DNA of 64,000 nucleotides from Perlucidibaca piscinae DSM 21586 (GTDB lineage Bacteria; Pseudomonadota; Gammaproteobacteria; Pseudomonadales; Moraxellaceae): positions 124,001 to 188,000 of the forward strand of contig NZ_ATUE01000006.1 of assembly GCF_000420045.1 (NCBI RefSeq), read 5' to 3'. The notes beneath the pieces were generated by a model. That model ran no database searches. It saw nothing but the letters and a program-made list of their open reading frames with translations, and had not been told where the DNA came from. Below are positions 17,220-25,384 of the stretch, one piece after another. Position numbers and translations under genes: made by a program. The number at the start of each line of letters is the position of its first letter. Within the stretch, counting starts at the first letter, position 1.

Positions 17220-17941
17220 TGCGATTCAAGCGAGCGCATGTGCGCTATTCGGAAACCCCGGTGCCGGAGACGCCGTATCAGGCGGCCGGGCAGGTCTGGG
17301 ACCAGCGTCTGGGCAGTGCCCGGCTACAGGCCAGCAATTGGCGCTTGATGGCGTTTGGCTGCCTGGGATTGAGCCTGATCATGGCCGGTGCGCTGGCGTG
17401 GCGTGCTGGCCAGTCGATGGTCACGCCCTATGTCGTCGAGGTCGACAAGACTGGGCAGGTCAGGGCGGTGGGCGAGGCGTTGACGCCCTATCAGCCTACC
17501 GATGCGCAGGTGGCCTATCACTTGGCGCAGTTCATCAACAACGTCCGCTCGCTGGCGATTGATCCCATCGTCGTGCGTCAGAACTGGCTGCGTGCCTACG
17601 ACTACACCACGGACAAAGGTGCCGCGACGCTCAACGAGTTCGCACGCCAGAACGATCCGTTTGCCAACGTCGGTCGCAAGTCCGTGTCGGTGGAAGTCAC
17701 CAGCGTGGTGCGTGCCAGCGACACCTCGTTTCAGGTGCGCTGGATCGAGCGTCACTACGACAGCGGTACGCCGGTCGGCCAGGAGCGCTGGACGGCCATG
17801 CTGACCATTGTGCAGCAGCCGCCTCGTGACGAGTCACGCCTGCGCAAGAACCCGCTTGGCATCTACATCAATGGCCTGAGCTGGAGCCGCGAGCTGGGCG
17901 CAGCCGACATCAACCCCCTGACCTCCGGAGTGAGACCATGA
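17219..17941 (+). CDS. trbF: TrbF, VirB8-like inner-membrane scaffold
   Basis: 240 residues. A short cytoplasmic N-terminus (RYSETPVPETPYQAAGQVWDQR, a conserved TrbF signature), one transmembrane helix (LMAFGCLGLSLIMAGALAW, about residues 41-59) and a periplasmic VirB8/NTF2-like domain (YDSGTPVGQERWTAMLTIV) are visible. VirB8-type proteins bridge the inner-membrane and core complexes. One-base and four-base overlaps join it to trbL and trbG. Confidence 0.95.
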   Translation: MRFKRAHVRYSETPVPETPYQAAGQVWDQRLGSARLQASNWRLMAFGCLGLSLIMAGALAWRAGQSMVTPYVVEVDKTGQVRAVGEALTPYQPTDAQVAYHLAQFINNVRSLAIDPIVVRQNWLRAYDYTTDKGAATLNEFARQNDPFANVGRKSVSVEVTSVVRASDTSFQVRWIERHYDSGTPVGQERWTAMLTIVQQPPRDESRLRKNPLGIYINGLSWSRELGAADINPLTSGVRP

Positions 17942-18915
17942 AGCGTTCGTCTGTGTGTGCGGTTGTTCTGCTGGCCGGCTGCGCCAGCCAGCCTGCGGTC
18001 CCGCTGGATCAGGCCATCCAGGCGGAGCCTTTGCCGGAGCCGCCCAAGCCGGTTCAGGTCATCGAAGTGCCCAAGCCCTTGCCACTGCCCGGTCAGCTCA
18101 AGCGCCTGCCTCCGAAAGGGCTGGAGAAGGCGCGTGAGCCGCTGGATGCCCGTGCGCGGGTGGCTCGTGCCACCGAGGAGGCGAGGGTGGTGCCCTCGCA
18201 GGAGGGCTTCATCAACGCCATTCAGGTCTGGCCCTACAGTGACGGCGCGCTCTATCAGCTCTACACGAGTCCGGGCCGCGTCACCGTGGTGTCGTTGCAG
18301 CCGGGCGAGGAGCTGGTCTCGTTCTCCGCCGGCGACACCGTGCGCTGGATCGTCGGTGACACGGTCAGCGGCTCTGGCGCCGGCCAGCGCGTGAACCTGC
18401 TGGTGAAGCCGATCCGCAGCGGGCTCAAGACCAACCTCGTGATCAGCACCAGCAAGCGCACCTACCTGCTGGAAATGACCTCCACCGAGAAGGCGTGGAT
18501 GGCCTCGGCGTCATGGGAATACCCCAAGGACCAGTCGATGGCCTTGCAGAGTCAGTCCCGCCTGGCAGACGCCAAGGCACCGGTGGCCGAGGGACTGGAT
18601 ATCTCGCAGCTGCGCTTTCGCTACGCCATCTCCGGAGACAAGCCGTCGTGGCGTCCTGTGCGCGCGTTCGATGACGGGGAGCATGTCTACATCCAGTTTC
18701 CCCCGCGCATTGCCCAAGGCGATTTGCCACCGCTGTTCGTGATCGGCCCCGAGGGTGACGGTCAGCTGGTGAACTACCGCTACCGGGCGCCGTACTACGT
18801 TGTCGACCGCCTTTTCGGTACGGCCGAGCTGCGACTGGGTGGCAAGAAGGCGCAGGTGGTGCGTATCGCTCGCGATGACTTGCGTCAGGGAGGTCGCCAT
18901 GACGACAGCGAGTGA
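17938..18915 (+). CDS. trbG: TrbG, VirB9-like outer-membrane core protein
   Basis: 325 residues. The signal sequence contains a lipobox-like LLAGCAS (residues 11-17), so the protein may be lipid-anchored. A Pro-rich linker (about 25-60) precedes a VirB9/CagX domain with the typical VWPYSDGALYQLYTSPGRVTVVSLQPGEEL entry, split across about residues 96-125. The C-terminal part (YRAPYYVVDRLFGTAELRLG) matches the VirB9 family end. It builds the outer-membrane core complex with TrbI. It overlaps trbF by four bases and trbI by 17. Confidence 0.95.
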   Translation: MKRSSVCAVVLLAGCASQPAVPLDQAIQAEPLPEPPKPVQVIEVPKPLPLPGQLKRLPPKGLEKAREPLDARARVARATEEARVVPSQEGFINAIQVWPYSDGALYQLYTSPGRVTVVSLQPGEELVSFSAGDTVRWIVGDTVSGSGAGQRVNLLVKPIRSGLKTNLVISTSKRTYLLEMTSTEKAWMASASWEYPKDQSMALQSQSRLADAKAPVAEGLDISQLRFRYAISGDKPSWRPVRAFDDGEHVYIQFPPRIAQGDLPPLFVIGPEGDGQLVNYRYRAPYYVVDRLFGTAELRLGGKKAQVVRIARDDLRQGGRHDDSE

Positions 18916-20182
18916 GCCGTTGCCGCCCAAGGTCGATCCCGACAGCCTGGCGCTGCGTGCGCAGCCCAGTCCGGTCAAGCGTCTCAACCGCAAGGTGCTG
19001 ATCGCAGGGGCGGGGACAGTGTCGTTGGGACTGCTGGGTGTCACGGTCTGGTCGTTGCAGCCGGTGACCCGCTCGGCCAGCGAGGCGCCTGCGGAGCTGC
19101 ACAACGTCGAGCGCGTGGCGCGCGCGGAAACGCTGGATGCCTTGCCGCAGGAGTACAGCCAGATGCCTCACCCGGCAGCGTTGCCGCCGGAGGTGCCGGT
19201 GTTGGGTGAGCCGTTGCCCGGTGATCTGGCCAAGCCCATGCTGGATGCCCAGCGGGCGGGTACCTATACCCCAACCTATCAGGGCGGATCACCGGGGGCT
19301 GCGTCGGGACAGGCTGCTGCCAGCCATGAAGAGGTCGCCAAGTCGCCGCTGTTCTTTCGCAGCAATTCCTCCGGACCGGTGCGTGGTGCCTCGGACGTTG
19401 CCGCAGGCCTTGCACCCATTGTGGGCGGTGACATTGCTGCCGCAGGCATCACGACTGTTCAGGGATCGGCCGGAGCCACAGACCCGACCGTGGGCCAGAA
19501 CCAGCAGGCCAGCAAGCAGGCCTTTGTCGACACAGCGGAAAGCCGTGATTCCGTAAATCCGTCTTCCCTGAAATTGCCCGCGTCGCCCTATCAGGTGATG
19601 GCCGGGACGCTGATCCCGGCCGCCCTTATCACCGGCCTCAAGTCCGATTTGCCGGGGCAGGTGATCGCCTCGACCACCGAACCGGTCTACGACACGGCCA
19701 CCGGCCGTCATCTGCTGATTCCGCAGGGCTCGCGTCTGATCGGTCGCTACGACAGCCAGGTGACGTTTGGTCAGCGTCGGGTGTTGCTGGTCTGGCAGCG
19801 GGTGATCCTGCCGGACACCTCATCCATCGCCCTCGACCGGTTGCCCGGGGTCGATACTGCCGGCTATGCCGGTCTGGAAGACGGGGTGGATTGGCACTGG
19901 GACCGCATTCTGGCAGGTGCCGCCCTGTCGACCTTGATCGGTGTGGGTGCCGAGCTTGCGGCCCCTACTCGCGATGGCGCTGATGGTCGCGTTGTTGTCG
20001 CGACCCGTGAAAGCGTGCAGGAGACCATCAATACGGTGGGGCAGGAGCTGACCCGCCGCAATCTAAACATCCAGCCGACCTTGACCATCCGCCCCGGCTT
20101 CCCGGTGCGCGTCATGGTCAACAAGGATCTGGTGCTCAGGCCTTACCAACCATTGTTCTTCACACGAGGATTGCCGCAATGA
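18899..20182 (+). CDS. trbI: TrbI, VirB10-like core-complex protein
   Basis: 427 residues. A cytoplasmic tail with PPKVDPDSLALRAQPSPVKRLNR, one membrane helix (about residues 33-51), and a Pro-rich periplasmic spacer precede the C-terminal VirB10 barrel domain: YQVMAGTLIPAALITGLKSD, LLIPQGSRLIGRYDS and the final NIQPTLTIRPGFPVRVMV. The protein spans both membranes and gates the channel. ATG 18899 follows GGGAGG; an upstream in-frame start at 18800 would lie inside trbG. Confidence 0.95.
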   Translation: MTTASEPLPPKVDPDSLALRAQPSPVKRLNRKVLIAGAGTVSLGLLGVTVWSLQPVTRSASEAPAELHNVERVARAETLDALPQEYSQMPHPAALPPEVPVLGEPLPGDLAKPMLDAQRAGTYTPTYQGGSPGAASGQAAASHEEVAKSPLFFRSNSSGPVRGASDVAAGLAPIVGGDIAAAGITTVQGSAGATDPTVGQNQQASKQAFVDTAESRDSVNPSSLKLPASPYQVMAGTLIPAALITGLKSDLPGQVIASTTEPVYDTATGRHLLIPQGSRLIGRYDSQVTFGQRRVLLVWQRVILPDTSSIALDRLPGVDTAGYAGLEDGVDWHWDRILAGAALSTLIGVGAELAAPTRDGADGRVVVATRESVQETINTVGQELTRRNLNIQPTLTIRPGFPVRVMVNKDLVLRPYQPLFFTRGLPQ

Positions 20183-20415
20183 CAACACTGAAACTGGGCC
20201 CGCTGCCCAAGACCGAAGCCGTGAAAATGACCATCAGCGTGACCACCGAACTCAAGCAGCAGCTGGATCGCTACGCGCAGCTGCACAGCGAGACCTGGGG
20301 CGACACCGTGGATGCCACGGCGCTGATTCCGCACATGCTGGAGGCGTTCATGGCCAAGGATCGGGGTTTTCGCCAGCAGACAAGGGTCAAATCGAGAGGC
20401 CTGCAGAGTATCTAG
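20179..20415 (+). CDS. DUF2274 family protein
   Basis: 78 residues, overlapping the trbI stop by four bases. LKLGPLPKTEAVKMTISVTTELKQQLDRYAQLH is the DUF2274 signature, found directly after trbI in this ICE family. A strand followed by two helices suggests a ribbon-helix-helix DNA-binding protein, perhaps an autoregulator of the trb operon (inference). It is the last gene of the transfer operon; cargo genes follow on the other strand. Confidence 0.88.
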   Translation: MTTLKLGPLPKTEAVKMTISVTTELKQQLDRYAQLHSETWGDTVDATALIPHMLEAFMAKDRGFRQQTRVKSRGLQSI

Positions 20416-20451
20416 TCCCTGCGCTATTTTGGTTTGCTGCTGGTCACGTCA

Positions 20452-21186
20452 TCACTTCTTTCGACCATCTTTGACGTAGACCAGCTTGCCTCGCCACTCA
20501 ACTTCGAAAAGACCGATTGCTTTGATCAATTCACTGAGCTTCTTGAAGCCATAATTTCGTGGATCAAAGTCGTTAGCGGTCTTGTTGAGCAGACTCCCAA
20601 TCGGTGCTAAGGCTGCCCAACCAGTTTCGTCAGAGACGGCTTCAATAGACTCCCGCAGCATCGTGACCAATTTCGTGTCTGAACGCAGTGTTTTGACGTT
20701 TGGGGTCGTGACTGCTGGAGCGCTCTCATCACTGGCTGGTTGCGTGAACACTTCTGTGTAGATGAATCGATCACATGCAGCGACAAAGGGGCGAGGCGTC
20801 TTCTTCTCTCCAAATCCGTAAACACGCCTGCCTGACTCTCGAATGCGTGATGCCAGTCGCGTGAAGTCGCTGTCACTTGAGATCAGGCAAAAGCCGCTGA
20901 AATGGCCCTCATAGAGCAGGTCCATCGCATCGATGATCATGGCGCTGTCGGTGGCATTTTTACCGGTGGTGTAGCGGAACTGCTGTATGGGCTGGATGGA
21001 ATGCTCCAGCAGTGTCTGCTTCCATGATCCAAGATTTGGTGTTGTCCAGTCACCGTAGATGCGCTTGACGCTGGCAACGCCGATCTTGGCGATTTCTGCC
21101 AGCAGTCCTTCAACAATCGCAGGTCTGGCATTGTCGGCATCAATCAGGACCGCCAAGGCAGCGTTATTGTCGTTATGGGGTTGCAT
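20452..21186 (-). CDS. NYN-domain nuclease with OST-HTH (LOTUS) domain
   Basis: 244 residues. The N-terminal half is a NYN/LabA-type PIN-like fold: LAVLIDADNARPAIVEGLLAEI carries the first acidic residues, DSAMIIDAMDLLYEG the middle acid and GFCLISSDSDFTRLASRIRESG the SSDSDF active-site motif. The C-terminal part (residues about 170-240) has the OST-HTH/LOTUS layout (LVTMLRESIEAV..., GSLLNKTANDFDPRNYGFKKLSELIKAIGLFEV). Together they suggest a metal-dependent RNase with an RNA-binding module. It is an isolated leftward gene at the start of the ICE cargo; a role in defence or RNA quality control is inference. Confidence 0.9.
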   Translation of the reverse strand: MQPHNDNNAALAVLIDADNARPAIVEGLLAEIAKIGVASVKRIYGDWTTPNLGSWKQTLLEHSIQPIQQFRYTTGKNATDSAMIIDAMDLLYEGHFSGFCLISSDSDFTRLASRIRESGRRVYGFGEKKTPRPFVAACDRFIYTEVFTQPASDESAPAVTTPNVKTLRSDTKLVTMLRESIEAVSDETGWAALAPIGSLLNKTANDFDPRNYGFKKLSELIKAIGLFEVEWRGKLVYVKDGRKK

Positions 21187-21307
21187 GCGATATCTATCCT
21201 GAAGTCCGTTTCATTCCCTAGTTGAGCATGAAAAAGAATTTCAGGCATGACTGTTTGTCACTGTGACGACGAAGTGCCTGTACGCCCAAATGCAGTAATC
21301 AAGGGCT

Positions 21308-21928
21308 TCAGAGCGTTTCCAGACCGACTTGGATGATTCGGCGCAGTGGGCCTAGGTCATTGTCGTCAATGCTGGCAATGCACGCTTGCTTCATGGCTTC
21401 CTGGGATACACCAGCCCAGTTGATGAAGTACCCAGCGCCATTGGCGAGCTGCTGAATGAATTCACGCTGAGCCCTGCCGTTCCCTTCGCGAAACGGGTGC
21501 ATGAGGTTGATGCGAGCCAGGTAGTACGCAGCGCGCTCACTGAATGTGCGTGCATCCAGTCCGGTCAGTAGCTGCTCCTGATGCAACTCATCATGAATGC
21601 GAGCTGCCATCTCGGGGATGTCTTGATGGCGCAAGAATGCGGTCGCGTTCTTGCCGATATCGACGACACGAAGTTCACCAGCCCACGGATAGATATCCTG
21701 AAACAGGAATGCGTGAATGGCTTGCAGATGCGCAAGGTCGAATTGGCCGCGAATCGGGGACTCGCTGATGATGGCGGCCCGGATGGTCACCAGTTCTGTT
21801 TCAGCGGCGTTCAGCTCAGCGGTGGTGGTGAAGCCCAGACGGTTGATCAGGACACCGTTTGGAAGGACGTAGGGGTCATCACTGACGGAGTATCCAGTCA
21901 GGTAGTAATGACCATCATCCTCGTACAT
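21308..21928 (-). CDS. Fic-family AMP-transferase toxin
   Basis: 206 residues. The catalytic loop HPFREGNGRAQREF matches the Fic consensus HxFx(D/E)GNGRxxR, with an intact histidine and phosphate-binding GNGR. The upstream flap and fold are recognisable (FLFQDIYPWAGELRVVDIGKNATAFLRH). Fic enzymes of this class AMPylate proteins such as DNA gyrase or topoisomerase IV when not inhibited. The start chosen (21928) overlaps by 14 bases the antitoxin gene, as in vbhA-vbhT pairs; the longer frame to 22063 reads through the antitoxin. Residue positions and partner indicate a class I Fic. Confidence 0.92.
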   Translation of the reverse strand: MYEDDGHYYLTGYSVSDDPYVLPNGVLINRLGFTTTAELNAAETELVTIRAAIISESPIRGQFDLAHLQAIHAFLFQDIYPWAGELRVVDIGKNATAFLRHQDIPEMAARIHDELHQEQLLTGLDARTFSERAAYYLARINLMHPFREGNGRAQREFIQQLANGAGYFINWAGVSQEAMKQACIASIDDNDLGPLRRIIQVGLETL

Positions 21929-22097
21929 AACGAGCCTGGGCGGCCTGCAATATCTCTTCGAGTGAGGTCGTGCCTTCAACGTACTGGCGAAAGCTTGTCT
22001 GCAGTGCCTTGGGAACAACCAAGCCTTCCAAGGCAGCACTCGCAACGGCATTGCGGGTTGCACGCTCGCGTCGCTGTCTGAGTTGAAGTTCAGTCAT
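21915..22097 (-). CDS. VbhA-type antitoxin for Fic
   Basis: 60 residues. The inhibitory helix motif (S/T)xxxE(G/N) of class I Fic antitoxins is present as SAALEG (about residues 20-25); its glutamate is expected to block ATP-gamma-phosphate binding in Fic. The rest is the helical VbhA-like frame (LQTSFRQYVEGTTSLEEILQAAQARY). It is transcribed first and overlaps fic, the usual toxin-antitoxin arrangement. Confidence 0.88.
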   Translation of the reverse strand: MTELQLRQRRERATRNAVASAALEGLVVPKALQTSFRQYVEGTTSLEEILQAAQARYVRG

Positions 22098-22183
22098 GGC
22101 TGATTGCCTTGGTCATGATGTTCAAATTTTAGGCTGTAATGCCGCATGCGTCCAGCGCCTACAGCATGTCACCTGTGTCCCCA

Positions 22184-23098
22184 TCATGCCAGTTCTGCGT
22201 CACTTGGCATCTCTGGCTCATCGTCTTCCAGCAGCTTCATGAACGGCAGCACTGTGTCTGGCAGATGCTGGGCATGGTGCAGCATGTAGGTCGTGATCAC
22301 TGGAGCAAAGCCACCCAGTGGTTTGATGACAACTTCAGCCGTGTCGTGACCTCGCAACTGCGCCTGCGTGGCGAAGCCAATGCCGATGCCGGCTTTCACC
22401 AGGCTCATCATCAGGCTGACGCTGTCCGTGCGCTGAACCACGTTCAGAGTGCGGTCGTGTTGGCGGACCAGGCGGTAGATGGCTTGATGCAGGGAATTGG
22501 TGCCACGCGCTTCTGGCAGGATCAGCGGATAATGTGTCAGCTCGGCCAGTGAAAATCCTTTGCCGCGTGACATCGGATGTGATGCGGGCATGAGGGCGCA
22601 CAGGCCATCGTGCCAGAGGCGCGAGGAAGATACCGTCGGCTGATCATCAAAGCTGTTCAAGGAAAGACCAAGGTCCACTTCACGGCTTTGAATTGCTTGC
22701 AGCAGGCGTGTGGCCGACATCTCGTACAAGCGGATGTCGATCTCTTCGTTCATTCGACGTTGCTTGGCGATCAGTTCTGTCACGCGCTGCATGGGTACGC
22801 CATCAGAGAGCGCGATGCGCAGTTGTTGCGAATACCCCAACGAGGCGGACTTGATGGCGGATTTAGCTTGCTCAACCGCCGCTAGAATGCGGCGTGCCTC
22901 CATCAGGAAGATCTGGCCAGCACGCGTGATCTTGGTGCAGCGGGTCGTGCGCTCGAGAAGCTGAACACCGAGCTGGTTTTCCAGATCCTTTATGGCCCGA
23001 GAGAGCGGCGACTGCTCGATGTGCAGCCGCTTGGCTGCGCGTTGAAAATGAAGCTCTTCGGCAACAGCCACGAAGTATCGCAAGTGTCGAAGTTCCAT
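22184..23098 (-). CDS. LysR-family transcriptional regulator (ICE cargo)
   Basis: 304 residues. The N-terminal winged HTH (MELRHLRYFVAVAEELHFQRAA...SPLSRAIKDLENQLGVQLLERT) is canonical, followed by a substrate-binding domain (DLGLSLNSF..., VKAGIGIGFATQAQ). The Leu-Arg-His-Leu-Arg-Tyr start and 'E(E)LHFQRAA' resemble BenM/CatM-type regulators of aromatic catabolism. LysR genes at this site are found in other Tn4371-type ICEs next to catabolic cargo; here no catabolic operon is adjacent, so the target is unknown. Its promoter would lie in the AT-rich space shared with umuD. Confidence 0.93.
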   Translation of the reverse strand: MELRHLRYFVAVAEELHFQRAAKRLHIEQSPLSRAIKDLENQLGVQLLERTTRCTKITRAGQIFLMEARRILAAVEQAKSAIKSASLGYSQQLRIALSDGVPMQRVTELIAKQRRMNEEIDIRLYEMSATRLLQAIQSREVDLGLSLNSFDDQPTVSSSRLWHDGLCALMPASHPMSRGKGFSLAELTHYPLILPEARGTNSLHQAIYRLVRQHDRTLNVVQRTDSVSLMMSLVKAGIGIGFATQAQLRGHDTAEVVIKPLGGFAPVITTYMLHHAQHLPDTVLPFMKLLEDDEPEMPSDAELA

Positions 23099-23396
23099 TC
23101 GCGTTTAACCCCCATCCTTGGCCAAACAGATACGCAGTCAGTGTTAAGACTTTGTTTCCCAAGGATAGTAAGTATTAAATGGTGTAAAGGAAGTACCTAT
23201 TCAGACTTTTGACGCATATGTGACATATGTCGGCATCAAGATATGATTTTCACGACAAATATCTGTATTTTCGATGCTGATCTTTAGTAATTTGCGTAAT
23301 TTGCAATCATATTTGCGTTTAGCGAAAGCTATTTTCGTGTGAGATCACAGCATGCGGTGTTGACAAGGCGTAGCAGGTCCTAAATATACTGGCCAT
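23099..23396. other. Divergent intergenic region lysR / umuD
   Basis: This 298-base AT-rich space separates the leftward LysR gene from the rightward umuD gene. It holds CATATGTGACATATG (two CATATG palindromes three bases apart, about 23215-23229), three copies of ATTTGC and the umuD promoter with its LexA site at the right edge. LysR autoregulatory sites would be expected here, but none can be pinned down. Confidence 0.5.
23290..23317. repeat. Three ATTTGC direct repeats
   Basis: ATTTGC occurs at 23290, 23299 and 23311 (two copies extended to ATTTGCG) in the lysR-umuD intergenic region. The spacing is 9 and 12 bases. They may be an operator; six-base repeats in AT-rich DNA can also be chance. 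Confidence 0.35.
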
Positions 23397-23406
23397 ATGG
23401 ACAGTA
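23360..23406 (+). promoter_or_regulatory. umuD promoter with LexA (SOS) box
   Basis: TTGACA at 23360-23365 is a perfect -35 box. TATACT at 23385-23390 (19-base spacer) or AATATA at 23383-23388 (17 bases) can serve as the -10. The LexA box TACTGGCCATATGGACAGTA at 23387-23406 keeps the full CTG-N10-CAG core and the outer TA bases. The box spans the umuD ATG (23397), so LexA would cover both the -10 and the start codon, and the transcript would be leaderless or nearly so. Confidence 0.8.
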
Positions 23407-23843
23407 TAAATTTCCCGACGTGGAATCCGCCCAAGCAGCTTCTGCCGTTGTACGAAGGTCGTGTACCGGCAGGATTTCCCTCGCCAGCTGCGGACTATGT
23501 GCAGCGCCGCATTGATCTAAATGAGCGTTTAGTTCACGACAAGATCGCCACGTTCTTCATCCGTGCCTCTGGCGACTCGATGCGCGATGCCGGCATTCAG
23601 GATGGCTCCATCCTCGTGGTGAACAGTGCTCGACCTCCCATATCGGGTGATGTCGTTGTGGCCAGCGTAGATGGCAAGCACACAGTCAAGCGGCTAGTGA
23701 AGCGGGGTGATCGATTCGAGCTCCACCCGGATAATGCGTCCGGTGAATACCCCGTGATCACGGTCGAGCACGAACTCAACATCTTCGGGGTCGTGACTTC
23801 TGTCATCACCGAGTTCGTGCGCTTGGCGCCCAGGAAGGGCTGA
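23397..23843 (+). CDS. umuD: UmuD-like SOS protein (S24 peptidase)
   Basis: 148 residues. The self-cleavage site is the Ala-Gly in RVPAGFPSPA (about residues 22-31). The catalytic serine lies in RASGDSMRDAGI and the lysine in GKHTVKRLV, as in UmuD, MucA and RumA. RecA-stimulated cleavage yields UmuD', which pairs with UmuC as DNA polymerase V. The ATG lies inside a LexA box with no space for a normal ribosome site, and no in-frame alternative start exists upstream before a TGA at 23361. One base separates its stop from umuC. Confidence 0.92.
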   Translation: MDSINFPTWNPPKQLLPLYEGRVPAGFPSPAADYVQRRIDLNERLVHDKIATFFIRASGDSMRDAGIQDGSILVVNSARPPISGDVVVASVDGKHTVKRLVKRGDRFELHPDNASGEYPVITVEHELNIFGVVTSVITEFVRLAPRKG

Positions 23844-23844
23844 C

Positions 23845-25122
23845 ATGCCGCGTCAGGCGTTTGCTCTGGTGGATGCCAACAACTTCTATGCAACCTGCGA
23901 GAAGGTCTTTCAGCCTGAGCTGGCCACGCGTCCGGTTGTGGTGCTGTCAAACAACGACGGCTGCATCGTCGCGCGATCTGCCGAGGCCAAGGCCTTGCAG
24001 ATCCCGATGGGGGCGCCGATCCATGAGTGGCGTGAGTTCTGCGATCGTCATGACGTGGTGATCAAGAGCTCCAACTACACGCTCTATGGGGACATGAGCG
24101 CGCGCATGCTGGGCGTGCTTCAGGACATGTGTCCTGAGGTGGAGAGCTATTCGATTGACGAGTCGTTTCTAAACCTGACGAGTTTGCGTGACCATACCCA
24201 GCTGGGTTTCGAACTCCGGAGAGCCATTCGCTGTCGAACACACATCACCTGTGGTGTGGGCATCGGGCAGACCAAGACGCTCGCGAAGTTCGCCAACTTC
24301 ATCGCAAAGAAGCAGCCATTCTGGGGAGGCGTGTTCAACCTGCTCGATCAGCCAGCTGAGATGATGGATGGCCTGATGTCCGGATATCCGGTGGATGAGG
24401 TCTGGGGGGTGGGGCGGAGGCTCAGCAAGCGCCTCAACGAGGAGGGCATCCTCACGGTCCTGGATCTCAAGCAGGCTGACCCGGATCGAATTCGTGTTCG
24501 TTATGGGGTCGTCCTCGAAAAGACCGTGCGCGAGCTGAATGGATTGTCTTGCTTGAGCATGGAGGAGGTGGGGCGCCCCAAGCAGCAGATCATGGCGTCG
24601 CGCTCCTTTGGCGCGACGCTCACCGAACTGCTGCCAATCCGCTCAGCGGTCTCTCATCACATCGCACGAGCCGCCGAGAAGCTGCGCCAGCAGAACGGTT
24701 TGGCCCAGCATGTCTACGTGATGCTGCGTACCAACCCGTTCCGAGAGCAGGATCTGCAGTACCGACGTACCACTCTGATCCCGCTGGCTATGCCTACGTC
24801 GGACACTCGGGTGCTCATGGCTGCCGCTATGGCGGGGCTCAAGGATATCTATGTGCCAGGGTTTCGGTATCACAAAGTCGGCGTGATGCTTGGACAGATC
24901 ACCGATGCCGGCGTTCAACAGCAAGATCTGTTCTCGCAGCCTGACGATCCACGGCGGTCTCGACTCATGAGCTTGGTCGATCAGATCAATCAGGTGCAGG
25001 GCAGGGGGACGCTGCATTTTGCAAGTACTGATCTGGACGATGGCTGGCAGATGCGGACGGGGAGCAGGTCGCCTCGTTACACAACCTGCTGGGAGGAATT
25101 GCCGGTCGCTCTTTGTTGCTAG
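23845..25122 (+). CDS. umuC: UmuC-like Y-family DNA polymerase V subunit
   Basis: 425 residues. Y-family polymerase signatures: FALVDANNFYATCEKVF with the first catalytic Asp, YSIDESFLNLT with the DE pair, and GVGIGQTKTLAKFAN. A little-finger domain follows, then a clamp-binding motif QQDLF (about residues 352-356), and the UmuC C-terminal SPRYTTCWEELPVA. It carries out error-prone translesion synthesis with UmuD'. Mobile umuDC (rumAB/mucAB-like) genes raise host mutation rate and UV tolerance, and here would be induced by the LexA-controlled promoter. Confidence 0.95.
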   Translation: MPRQAFALVDANNFYATCEKVFQPELATRPVVVLSNNDGCIVARSAEAKALQIPMGAPIHEWREFCDRHDVVIKSSNYTLYGDMSARMLGVLQDMCPEVESYSIDESFLNLTSLRDHTQLGFELRRAIRCRTHITCGVGIGQTKTLAKFANFIAKKQPFWGGVFNLLDQPAEMMDGLMSGYPVDEVWGVGRRLSKRLNEEGILTVLDLKQADPDRIRVRYGVVLEKTVRELNGLSCLSMEEVGRPKQQIMASRSFGATLTELLPIRSAVSHHIARAAEKLRQQNGLAQHVYVMLRTNPFREQDLQYRRTTLIPLAMPTSDTRVLMAAAMAGLKDIYVPGFRYHKVGVMLGQITDAGVQQQDLFSQPDDPRRSRLMSLVDQINQVQGRGTLHFASTDLDDGWQMRTGSRSPRYTTCWEELPVALCC

Positions 25123-25384
25123 TTGGTATGTCTCTGCCTTAGGTCACAAACTAGCTTGTTTGTCACTTGATGTTGCCGGGTTATGTTTACAGACATACCC
25201 TAAGACTCTTTGAGAGTACGTGATGCACTACTGACTAGTGTTCTACGTGCAAGCTCACCACTCTCTTTTCTTCTCTTCGTCGTGCACAACTTACAACGGT
25301 CATTCGACGTCGAAGGGCATTGCTACAGTGGTGCCTGAACTAGGTAAATAAGAAAAATCGGGACACCGAGTAAGGGAAGCAGCA
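25123..25384. other. Intergenic region with presumed promoter of the restriction operon
   Basis: These 262 bases between umuC and the five-gene restriction operon contain no gene. TTGCTA (25320-25325) and TAAATA (25345-25350) could be promoter boxes, but the 19-base spacer is long. AAGGGAAG a few bases before the ATG at 25385 is a good ribosome site. I see no terminator for umuC. Confidence 0.4.
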
